Shown piece by piece: positions 29,593 to 35,597 of a stretch of 35,597 nt of DNA; the first letter of the stretch is position 1; every line of letters starts with the position of its first letter. Source of the stretch: a virus; IMG/VR virus record IMGVR_UViG_3300029990_000028, positions 1 through 35,597 of that record. The stretch is one strand, 5' to 3'. A program made the translations under genes and the position numbers. Below the pieces are notes generated by a model. The model saw only the letters and a program-made list of their open reading frames with translations, was not told where the DNA came from and did not search any database.

Positions 29593-30002
29593 GCGATGAC
29601 AGCAACTGTAACCGCTGCAAAAAAACTCAAACCGGCAGAAGTCATTAGTTTGATTGTGTCCGATCGACGACTCTCGAAAAACTCAATCGCCTTTGGCCCA
29701 ATGTAAAAATAGACCTCTTCGTTATCCTCGCGATCGAATACGGTTACGTTTTTATAGGATTGCTTGCCGCGCCCCAGCCGGTAGCACTGAAACGTCTGCG
29801 CCAGCAATGAGTTGCGAAATTGCTCGTCATTCGTTGGTTGACCACCAGTGAATGCTAAATAGTTAGCCTCTACCAGCGCGGCAAGAGGATAGAAGTCATG
29901 GTGATCACCAGTTCTTACTTCTATGAGCTTAACAACCTCGGAAGCTGGCAAGTAGTTAGCGTCATATATCCGTTTTAAGACTTTTCTCAGCGATTTATTC
30001 AT
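29562..30002 (-). CDS. Moron-like protein with C-terminal membrane anchor
   Basis: 146 residues from ATG 30000-30002 (a TTG 12 bases further up is also possible). The N-terminal 60 residues look like a winged-helix (LRKVLKRIYDANYLPASEVV). The C-terminus is a single membrane segment (SAGLSFFAAVTVAVIAYWLR). It is transcribed against the PL operon, so it has its own promoter and may be expressed in the lysogen. Function unknown; a lysogenic-conversion or superinfection-exclusion role is plausible. Confidence 0.65.
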   Translation of the reverse strand: MNKSLRKVLKRIYDANYLPASEVVKLIEVRTGDHHDFYPLAALVEANYLAFTGGQPTNDEQFRNSLLAQTFQCYRLGRGKQSYKNVTVFDREDNEEVYFYIGPKAIEFFESRRSDTIKLMTSAGLSFFAAVTVAVIAYWLRKFGGA

Positions 30003-30059
30003 ATTTGCATCCAAGCGTGCCTACTCGCCTATAAAACCCCAATTTAAACCAAATTGCCA

Positions 30060-30402
30060 CCACCGGTTACCGCGCGCTACGCTCCAGCGCCAAGCCAGCC
30101 AAAGGCACCTCGAAAAAAGATAGCTCCGCGCAGATTGCCGAGCATGAGCGCTTGAGCATGCTGTGGAAGGAGTATTGCCCGACGAGCATCGATCAGGATG
30201 AAGCGTGGGAAGCAATGGGCTTGAACACGGCGCGCTTTGGCTGGGCGGCGGTGTGTTCTTCGAACTGGATGGCGCGGTTTATCTGAACCTGGGGATTCGA
30301 CTCGATGATGACATCGAGACGATTGAAGGCGCCGCCGAGATTCTCGGCAGCGAGTTTGAAGCCGCCCGTCAGATGGTGTTGAGCCAGCGAAAGGCTGCTT
30401 AA
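30060..30402 (+). pseudogene. Possible frameshifted gene remnant
   Basis: The 400-base stretch 30003-30408 has no good intact gene. One plus-strand frame reads protein-like from about 30060 (KKDSSAQIAEHERLSMLWKE, EAWEAMGLNTARFGW) and stops near 30285. The next frame takes over from about 30205 (GGGVFFELDGAVYLNLGIRL, EILGSEFEAARQMVLSQRKA) and ends at 30402. The join suggests one ancestral gene broken by an indel, without a start codon left. Alternatively only the short second frame (GTG at 30205) is real. Confidence 0.3.
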
Positions 30403-30408
30403 TGCAGG

Positions 30409-30651
30409 CTACTTAACTCCCTGCTGAAACCCAGGTTTTGACGCGAGAGGAAATGGTCGAAACGCAGCCAGGTTCTCGTTGAGGTAAGCCGCAATTTCCT
30501 TTGCTTTCTTCAGGTCTGTGCCAGGGTTCAGATCGAAAGCCGGGGGATCATCTGGAAGGCCGGGGATGTTGTCGTGAAACTCCATGTTCAAGCACGGAAC
30601 ACCATCACCTGATTCTTTGACTGTGAAAACGATTCTAGTCTTGTAGCTCAC
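30409..30651 (-). CDS. Small unknown protein, GTG start
   Basis: 80 residues from a GTG at 30649-30651, chosen for the perfect AAGGAG 7 bases upstream. Starts with beta-like SYKTRIVFTVKESGDGVPCL, then NMEFHDNIPGLPDDPPAFDL and a helix LKKAKEIAAYLNENLAAF. Not recognised. Oriented against PL. Confidence 0.65.
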   Translation of the reverse strand: MSYKTRIVFTVKESGDGVPCLNMEFHDNIPGLPDDPPAFDLNPGTDLKKAKEIAAYLNENLAAFRPFPLASKPGFQQGVK

Positions 30652-30724
30652 CGCAACACTCCTTGATCCGGCTCCATGCCGGTCACACGTAATACCCCAT
30701 ATCAACGAATCAAACCAGCAATGC

Positions 30725-31291
30725 TTACATCTCTGGTTCGTAGATTATTGGCGATATTTTTTTGGATGCGGTAATGATCAATGCCACCCATAGACAGCAC
30801 TCCTGCGTTACGACATAGCGCATAAGACTTCCTGTTTTTGACGATTCACTCAGCCCAACTTCGAGAGCTCGCAACGAATCCCGGATCGTACTGATGGGCT
30901 CAACAAGCTTCGGATCAGGTAGATCAAGAAGCGCGATTGACTCAAAGCTTTTACGAAGCCCGGTAACGATGGCCAATGAACTCATAAGAGAAAGTTCGGA
31001 GTTCGGCACAAAAACCACACCACGTCTCGCTCTTTCAGTCAGTACGTTAATTGTCTGACGTTGTGTTTCCTTGCGCTGAGCTTCGTTGAAAAGCTGCTCC
31101 CTGCGCTGACCTGAGGCGATCCGTATCGCAGCGAGGATTGCAGCGACCGATCCTACCGCCTGAACCCATGCGGCCAGTTGCTCGCTACTCGGCTTGAATA
31201 AAGCGATAACAAAAATCACCGTGCCGACCAGAGCTGCATTTTGAACTGATACCCAAGGCTTTATTAATTCCTTACCCCAATCGTTCAGCAT
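30725..31291 (-). CDS. Membrane protein, two N-terminal spans (moron-like)
   Basis: 188 residues. Two membrane segments: VQNAALVGTVIFVIALF (about 16-32) and WVQAVGSVAAILAAIRIASG (about 42-61). A cytosolic helical domain of about 125 residues follows (REQLFNEAQRKETQRQTINV ... LRKSFESIALLDLP). The layout is the same as that of the protein at 33327-33974, though the sequences look different. It has its own orientation and probably its own promoter. Such two-span-plus-cytosolic-domain proteins are common among prophage-encoded exclusion proteins, but no family is recognised. Confidence 0.68.
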   Translation of the reverse strand: MLNDWGKELIKPWVSVQNAALVGTVIFVIALFKPSSEQLAAWVQAVGSVAAILAAIRIASGQRREQLFNEAQRKETQRQTINVLTERARRGVVFVPNSELSLMSSLAIVTGLRKSFESIALLDLPDPKLVEPISTIRDSLRALEVGLSESSKTGSLMRYVVTQECCLWVALIITASKKISPIIYEPEM

Positions 31292-31345
31292 CCCAAATTC
31301 CCACCCTGACGTTTATCCGGTAAATATACCCGGCGAGGATCCCCA

Positions 31346-32119
31346 ATGTCCGCACAACGACCACGAATCGTTTGCCAGTTCAGCTGCGGCGCTGCCTCGG
31401 CTGTGGCCACGAAGTTGGCCCTGGCACAGTACGGCGCGACGCACGACGTGCAGATCATCAATGCGTTTCTGGCAAACGAGCATGAAGACAACCGGCGGTT
31501 CTTGATGGACTGCCAGGAGTGGTTCGGTCAGGAAATCGCGCAGCTGCGCGACGAGAAGTACGGCGCAGACATCATTCAAGTTTTTAGACGCGAGCGTTTC
31601 ATGAAGGGCCGAAACGGCGCTCCCTGCACCAAGTTACTGAAACGTCGTCTGCTCGATGCATGGAAGCAACCGGACGACGTTATGGTGTTCGGCTACACCG
31701 CCGAAGAGGTGGACCGCCTGGATGACTTCCGGGACCGAAACCCTGATCGCCCTGTTATTGCCCCTCTGATTGACGCTGGCCTGGGTAAAGAGGATTGCAA
31801 GGCGATGATCCTGCGGGCTGGGATAGAACTGCCCTACATGTACCTCAAGGGATACGACAACGCCAACTGCATCGGCTGCGTGAAAGGCGGCGAAGGTTAC
31901 TTTCGAGCGATACGAGAAGACTTCCCCGAGCTATTCGAGGAACTGTGCAAAGTTCAGGACGAGCTTGGCCCAGGCAGTTACCTGCACCGAAACCGAACAA
32001 CGAACGAGCGGTTTTCTCTGCGCGACCTTGGCGATGGGCCGGTGCGTCGCAATGAAAAACTGCCCGCTTGCTCATTTTTCTGCGAGATGGCAGAAGCCGA
32101 CATCATCGCCAGCGCGTAA
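31346..32119 (+). CDS. PAPS-reductase-like/PP-loop ATPase-fold protein
   Basis: 257 residues, ribosome site GAGGA. N-terminal PP-loop-like FSCGAASAVATKLAL at 12-26 (canonical SGGxxS altered to SCGAAS), then INAFLANEHEDNRRFLMDCQ and VFGYTAEEVDRLDDF. Cysteines occur in APCTKLLKRR, ANCIGCVKGG and PACSFFCEMAE, a set that could bind a metal or Fe-S cluster. It belongs to the phosphoadenosine-phosphosulfate-reductase superfamily, which also includes DndC-type DNA-sulfur enzymes and thiouridine/queuosine-type enzymes. Genes of this type are frequent in phages without a known role. No dnd partner genes are nearby. Confidence 0.82.
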   Translation: MSAQRPRIVCQFSCGAASAVATKLALAQYGATHDVQIINAFLANEHEDNRRFLMDCQEWFGQEIAQLRDEKYGADIIQVFRRERFMKGRNGAPCTKLLKRRLLDAWKQPDDVMVFGYTAEEVDRLDDFRDRNPDRPVIAPLIDAGLGKEDCKAMILRAGIELPYMYLKGYDNANCIGCVKGGEGYFRAIREDFPELFEELCKVQDELGPGSYLHRNRTTNERFSLRDLGDGPVRRNEKLPACSFFCEMAEADIIASA

Positions 32120-32161
32120 CTCCCTCACGCAACAGGCCGGGTTCCCAGGCCCATAGCAACC

Positions 32162-32395
32162 CTACAGACCTGCGCCAGCAATCAGCTTGGCACCGACCTC
32201 ACGCCCAGCCACCTGCGCCAGTCCTCGGTCAACATAGGTTCGGTCACCCGCAACAACCGGCACTACCACTTCACCACCACGCTTTATCTCGACGTTGATA
32301 CGCCAGGTCTCCCGACCTTCCACGTCCTTGTCGCATTCCATGTAGTTCCAAACCTGAAAGCCTTCGATCTCATCGTAAATATCGTGCTTGGTCAT
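32162..32395 (-). CDS. Small unknown acidic protein
   Basis: 77 residues from ATG 32393-32395 (an ATG 12 bases upstream is also possible; ribosome sites are weak for both). Reads TKHDIYDEIEGFQVWNYMEC ... ETWRINVEIKRGGEVVVPVV, a small beta-rich domain. Not recognised. Confidence 0.55.
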   Translation of the reverse strand: MTKHDIYDEIEGFQVWNYMECDKDVEGRETWRINVEIKRGGEVVVPVVAGDRTYVDRGLAQVAGREVGAKLIAGAGL

Positions 32396-32430
32396 GGTCC
32401 AGCCCATTTAAAGGAAGGGGCCATCGTAGC

Positions 32431-32514
32431 TCAAAGCCAGCCGGTACGGATGATCACCGCGATCAGGCGGAGGATGGCGGCGATCAGGTTGATCCACTCG
32501 GTCAGTCGTTTCAT
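32431..32514 (-). CDS. 27-residue hydrophobic membrane peptide
   Basis: ATG at 32512-32514, GGAG 9 bases upstream, TGA at 32431-32433. The peptide begins MKRLTEWINLIAAILR and continues LIAVIIRTGWL: basic start, one hydrophobic helix, aromatic end. This looks like small membrane-active peptides such as type I toxins. A perfect hairpin TCCGGCT/AGCCGGA (32525-32546) lies just before the ribosome site, partly overlapping its upstream side. Confidence 0.5.
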   Translation of the reverse strand: MKRLTEWINLIAAILRLIAVIIRTGWL

Positions 32515-32645
32515 GCGGTAGAGCTCCGGCTTGATTGATAGCCGGACCTTGTCATTGCAACCTGAGATCTCCGCGCAATATAGGGAAATTTGTCTCTTCG
32601 ACTTATCCACTCCATCGCCCGGGCATGGCCCGGCAAGGACTCCCC

Positions 32646-33320
32646 ATGCCTACAGAAAACCAAATCGCCGCACTGCTCATGGTCGAACGCTCGACAGTCA
32701 CAAAGCTGGTCATCACCGGCGCGCCACGGCTCGACCCAATCACCGTCTTCCTCGAGGACTTCGGCCGGCGCGACTGCCCGACCGAATCCGATCCGAGCTA
32801 CCAGACAGCCCAGGGCAAGATCACCATCAACTGCTGGGACAACAGTTGGAATGCGTACTGGGGTGGTATGGGCCCGCGCACCGTCGCCGAGTTCGTCACG
32901 AACTGCGGTTGGGACTATGTCCTGAATTGCCTGGATCGTGGAATCAGCTCAACCGTATTCAGCGGAGAGGCGCTGCACACCCTGGCCAAGAAGTGCATCG
33001 TCCAGCGCCGCCGGCAACAGACCGGGCGCCACGAATGGGAGCTGGGCGAACTGAGCAAGGATGAGGCGCGCGAGCTTTGGCACGACATCGACTCATTGCG
33101 CAGTATCGAGAGCCCGAACGAATGCTGGCACCAGAGCAGATTGTTGACCGAGCTGTTCGGTGAGGAATGGCACTACCCGCTCGACGGCAAGGCTGTCGAA
33201 GAAAACCACAAGTTCACGTACCTGCGTCGGGTTGTCGAGGCAGTGCAGCAGGCGCTGCGCCAGGAACAGCAGGCCGGCATGACGGTTGTGAATGCCCATG
33301 ATCTGGTATCGACGAAATGA
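32646..33320 (+). CDS. Unknown left-arm protein
   Basis: 224 residues from ATG at 32646 with AAGGA 6 bases upstream. The N-terminal stretch ENQIAALLMVERSTVTKLVI looks like a short helical region, then a central domain rich in Trp and Asn (KITINCWDNSWNAYWGGMGP, EFVTNCGWDYVLNCLDRGIS), and a basic segment (KKCIVQRRRQQTGRHEW). The C-terminal half is helical (EENHKFTYLRRVVEAVQQAL). I do not recognise the family. The central W-rich domain is the most useful piece for a remote-homology search. Confidence 0.7.
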   Translation: MPTENQIAALLMVERSTVTKLVITGAPRLDPITVFLEDFGRRDCPTESDPSYQTAQGKITINCWDNSWNAYWGGMGPRTVAEFVTNCGWDYVLNCLDRGISSTVFSGEALHTLAKKCIVQRRRQQTGRHEWELGELSKDEARELWHDIDSLRSIESPNECWHQSRLLTELFGEEWHYPLDGKAVEENHKFTYLRRVVEAVQQALRQEQQAGMTVVNAHDLVSTK

Positions 33321-33326
33321 AGGGTG

Positions 33327-33974
33327 TCAGGATGAAAGGTCTTTCAACAGGATGCGCAGACTCCTGTCTAGTTCATCGTACTTCAAAGCAATTGCCTCAG
33401 CCCCATATATTGCTCTACGAATTAACTTCAAGCGTCTGTTGTCAGCATTGTCCTCGTATGCAACATCCATCACTTCCGAAACCAAATCCTTTGTTTGTTG
33501 TTCAATATCGTCTGGGGAGGTTGTAAAAGCGCGAATTTCGTTCTCGCTCAGGAGATCGCACATATTCCTCCACGCATACTGGAGGGCGTCCATATGTCGC
33601 CACCATGCAGTCATTTCTGCTTGGGGAATTGGTGCGTAGGGCTGCCCATTCGCCGTAGAACCTGAGTCAATACCTGCCACAAGCCCAGCTTTTAGGGAAT
33701 AGATAAAATCTCTAACAACGCCTGAATTTGAAGCAACTAACTGAACCTCCTTTATCAGTTTATATTTTTCTGTGTGCTTGAATTGTGGATACCAAGCATG
33801 GAGAGCATAAATCGCTGTTAACGCTGCTCCGATCGTCGCAAGGCTTGAAGCAGCGCTGAGAAAAGTTACTAAGCCAATCTCTCCACCTTTTGTAAAAATA
33901 AACCCAAATACAACGCCCGCCAGAAATAATAGGCAGCAGTAGAAAAAAATCAAATAGCCGTTTGCTCGACTCAT
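33327..33974 (-). CDS. Membrane protein, two N-terminal spans (moron-like)
   Basis: 215 residues. Two membrane segments: LIFFYCCLLFLAGVVFGFIF (about 8-27) and VTFLSAASSLATIGAALTAI (about 36-55). A helical cytosolic domain follows (KYKLIKEVQLVASNSGVVRD ... DIEQQTKDLVSEVMDVAYED). The gene is AT-richer than its neighbours and runs against PL and the integrase genes. Same architecture as 30725-31291. Candidate superinfection-exclusion protein; no family recognised. Confidence 0.7.
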   Translation of the reverse strand: MSRANGYLIFFYCCLLFLAGVVFGFIFTKGGEIGLVTFLSAASSLATIGAALTAIYALHAWYPQFKHTEKYKLIKEVQLVASNSGVVRDFIYSLKAGLVAGIDSGSTANGQPYAPIPQAEMTAWWRHMDALQYAWRNMCDLLSENEIRAFTTSPDDIEQQTKDLVSEVMDVAYEDNADNRRLKLIRRAIYGAEAIALKYDELDRSLRILLKDLSS

Positions 33975-34063
33975 AAAGTTACGCCGTTTAATGAGGTTAG
34001 CTCGAGTCTACAGCTACTCCCTCCCCCTTCAAAGTCAGTCGCTATAGCGGCAAGGACGAAGTC

Positions 34064-34435
34064 ATGCCTGAAGAAACTGTTTTGATCCGGCCGCTGCCAG
34101 TTGAGCGCGATGTCGAGGCATTCCAGCTCGACAAGGTTCCGGAGGTCCGCATGGCCGAGATCATCGGGACCACCAAGCGGGCGCTGGAAGGCAAGCGAGA
34201 CCGCGGGGTCATCCCCGAAGGTGTGTGGAACAAGATAGATAACCGGATTTTTTATAGCATCAGGAGATATGAAGCATGGCTAGAAAGCCAATGGGCCTGC
34301 CCACAGGAGTTGAATTCGTTGGCCAGTCCGTTCGCATTCGGTTCACCTGGCGAGGCGAGCGACGCTGCGAGACTCTCGCACACCCACAAACACCAAAAGG
34401 GATTAAAGCGGCAGCCGATCTACGCGATCAAGTAA
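34064..34435 (+). CDS. Excisionase-like DNA-binding protein
   Basis: 123 residues, AAGGA 7 bases before ATG. The core VPEVRMAEIIGTTKRALEGK followed by IPEGVWNKIDNRIFYSIRRY is a winged-helix pattern typical of phage excisionases/AlpA-like directionality factors. The last 53 residues are read from DNA that also encodes the start of the integrase in another frame (160-base overlap) and look unstructured. Its place just before int fits Xis; it would bend att DNA and favour excision. Confidence 0.75.
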   Translation: MPEETVLIRPLPVERDVEAFQLDKVPEVRMAEIIGTTKRALEGKRDRGVIPEGVWNKIDNRIFYSIRRYEAWLESQWACPQELNSLASPFAFGSPGEASDAARLSHTHKHQKGLKRQPIYAIK

Positions 34436-35472
34436 TAAGCCTGGCAAAGCATGGGGTTCTGGATGATCAGCGATACGCTGAACTATTCCCGAACTCCAGC
34501 TATATGCCCATTTCACTGGTGATGACGTTCGGCGAGTACGCCCAGGCCTGGATCAATAGCCTGGAGATCGTGCCCGGCACGCGCAGAAACTATCGCGCAA
34601 CGATCAACACCTACTGGATGCCATGGCTTGGCCAGCTCCCGATAACGGCAATCACCACCATGGTTCTGCGCAGGATCATCAGCGAAACCGTCTGGGAAAC
34701 CCAGTCGATTAAGCGCGAGTCGATTGCCCGAGTGAGCTCTCTTCTCAAGGCGGCCGTGCAGGATGAGCTTATTGACCGTAACCCTGCGGCACCGATCAAA
34801 CTCCCGAAGAAAGCGAAAAAACAAGTCGACCCGTTTTCTGCGAGCGAGGCTGCATCGATCATCGAGTGGATGTATGCGAACTTCAAAAAACCGGGCGTGC
34901 AAATATTTGCCGCCTACTTTGAATTCGCTTTTTTCAGTGGGATGAGGACAGGCGAAATAGCGGCATTGCGCTGGGATGAGATCGACATGGAGAAGCGCGT
35001 GGCGCACGTCTGCCGCATCGTCGTGGACGGGGTTGTGGAAGAGCGCACCAAGACCAAGTACGCAAGAACTGTGATGCTGAATAGCCGAGCGATCAATGCC
35101 CTGGAGCGGGCGAAGGTGATCGCTAAGGAACGCAGCGTGCAGCGAAGGAGGATTAAGAACGAATCTCAATATGTGTTCCCGCCATCTGGCGGAAACGAGT
35201 TTATCTGCCGGCCGTCACAAACGAGCCATCAGTTTGCAAAGGCGCTGACCGCATTGAAGTTGCGCCCGCGCCCGCAGTACAACTGCCGTCACACCTATGC
35301 CACTATGTGCCTGATGGCTGGGATGAACACCGCATTCATCGCGGGCCAGCTCGGGCACAGCATCCAGGTTCTGCTGACGACTTACGCAAAATGGCTGTCA
35401 TCCACAAGTGACTGGTCGGAAGTTGGGAAGCTAGAACAGTCCTTGATTGGTACAGAATTGGTACAAGCCTAA
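34276..35472 (+). CDS. int: Phage integrase (tyrosine recombinase)
   Basis: 398 residues. N-terminal arm-binding domain of the DUF3596 type (VEFVGQSVRIRFTWRGERRC), a SAM-like core-binding domain (MTFGEYAQAWINSLEIVPGT), then the catalytic domain: R224 (SGMRTGEIAALRW), K259/K261 (ERTKTKYARTV), Arg338 in YNCRHTYATM, His361 (QLGHSIQ) and nucleophile Tyr370 (TTYAKW). The box II histidine position holds Tyr335 (YNCR instead of HxxR), a tolerated variant in some integrases. It is the gene nearest the presumptive attachment site. The start overlaps xis by 160 bases. Confidence 0.95.
   Translation: MARKPMGLPTGVEFVGQSVRIRFTWRGERRCETLAHPQTPKGIKAAADLRDQVISLAKHGVLDDQRYAELFPNSSYMPISLVMTFGEYAQAWINSLEIVPGTRRNYRATINTYWMPWLGQLPITAITTMVLRRIISETVWETQSIKRESIARVSSLLKAAVQDELIDRNPAAPIKLPKKAKKQVDPFSASEAASIIEWMYANFKKPGVQIFAAYFEFAFFSGMRTGEIAALRWDEIDMEKRVAHVCRIVVDGVVEERTKTKYARTVMLNSRAINALERAKVIAKERSVQRRRIKNESQYVFPPSGGNEFICRPSQTSHQFAKALTALKLRPRPQYNCRHTYATMCLMAGMNTAFIAGQLGHSIQVLLTTYAKWLSSTSDWSEVGKLEQSLIGTELVQA
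35446..35465. repeat. Tandem ATTGGTACA direct repeat at the end of int
   Basis: Two ATTGGTACA copies, 35446-35454 and 35457-35465, 11 bases apart (one helical turn), at the 3' end of int. Short repeats at one-turn spacing beside an attachment site are typical of integrase arm sites. Confidence 0.4.
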
Positions 35473-35488
35473 CCAATCATCGTCTTAC

Positions 35489-35506
35489 AGCCTTTATTTA
35501 AAGGCT
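35489..35506 (+). terminator. Hairpin terminator after int
   Basis: AGCCTTT-ATTT-AAAGGCT forms a 7-bp stem, followed by CTCTATCGTTTTCTG. A further small hairpin CCGTT/AACGG (35561-35574) precedes a T-rich tract. The remaining bases to 35597 show no gene or tRNA; attP or attL/R may lie here. Confidence 0.5.
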
Positions 35507-35597
35507 CTCTATCGTTTTCTGATCCATACTCCTAAAATGTAACGTCATTTTTCATATAGCCCGTTGCAGAACGGTATTTCTTACTTTTTTAGCGAGT

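Noticed and set aside
31346-32119. DNA phosphorothioation (Dnd) system
   Set aside because: Only a PP-loop protein is present; no DndA/B/D/E-like neighbours, so a full system is not supported.
34513-35169. 218-residue open frame on the minus strand
   Set aside because: Antisense to the integrase catalytic domain, no motif.
35473-35597. tRNA fragment as an attachment site next to int
   Set aside because: No acceptor stem, TpsiC arm (GGTTCRA) or cloverleaf could be found in these bases.

Overview
The window is most of an inducible, lambda-organised temperate phage or prophage whose host is most likely a Pseudomonas (fluorescens/putida/syringae-type). The reasons are the GC-rich structural genes, a DUF1654-family gene (a family I know mainly from Pseudomonas), the Pseudomonas-prophage style of many small genes, and a complete lambda-like control region. 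The genome is a mosaic: a lambda-type head and packaging module (Nu1/GpA terminase, lambda portal, ClpP-protease/capsid fusion) is joined to a P2-type contractile tail (V, W, J, I, H, fibre assembly, FI, FII, E/E', tape measure). The window starts inside the tape-measure gene, so the last tail genes and the endolysin lie outside it. It ends just beyond the integrase.

Layout, from right to left as the phage is regulated. The integrase and excisionase genes (34.06-35.47 kb, +) are at the right end. The 28.1-34 kb stretch is the 'left arm' driven by PL on the + strand: a TerB-like gene, two copies of a covarying structured RNA, small unknown genes and a PAPS-reductase-like protein. It is interrupted by minus-strand, moron-like genes, several of which encode small membrane proteins. 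OL (three copies of the CAAGC-N3-CTTG operator, 27.75-27.81 kb) drives PL to the right and, divergently, a DUF1654 gene. The immunity region (24.09-27.34 kb) holds cro (-), OR with the same operator, then cI (+). Behind cI, in the position of lambda rexA-rexB, sits an AT-rich two-gene cassette: an NA37/YejK-like nucleoid-associated protein followed by a RelA/SpoT-type nucleotide synthetase. I regard this cassette as the most exciting candidate system in the window.

The early lytic operon runs on the minus strand from PR: cro, a CII-family regulator, a small gene, an O-like initiator carrying iteron-like repeats (candidate ori), DnaB helicase, a small gene, a second full tyrosine recombinase, a zinc-ribbon protein and antiterminator Q (19.0 kb). 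Between Q and the start of the late operon lies an AT-rich, oppositely oriented gene (17.6-18.9 kb). It encodes an unknown protein with HEPN-like features and sits where lambdoid phages commonly carry cargo. Two tandem terminators (tR'-like) then precede the holin, and the late operon continues leftward through terminase, head and tail.

Functionally, CI and Cro appear to share a recognition-helix sequence (YEAVRQW) and two operator clusters. In the lysogen, CI would silence PR, PL and the DUF1654 promoter while PRM expresses cI from a leaderless start and possibly the NA37/RelA cassette. On induction, PR and PL fire, Q lets polymerase pass the tR'-like terminators, and the long late operon is expressed. 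It contains internal terminator-like hairpins that could tune stoichiometry. All functional calls come from reading motifs, with no database search.
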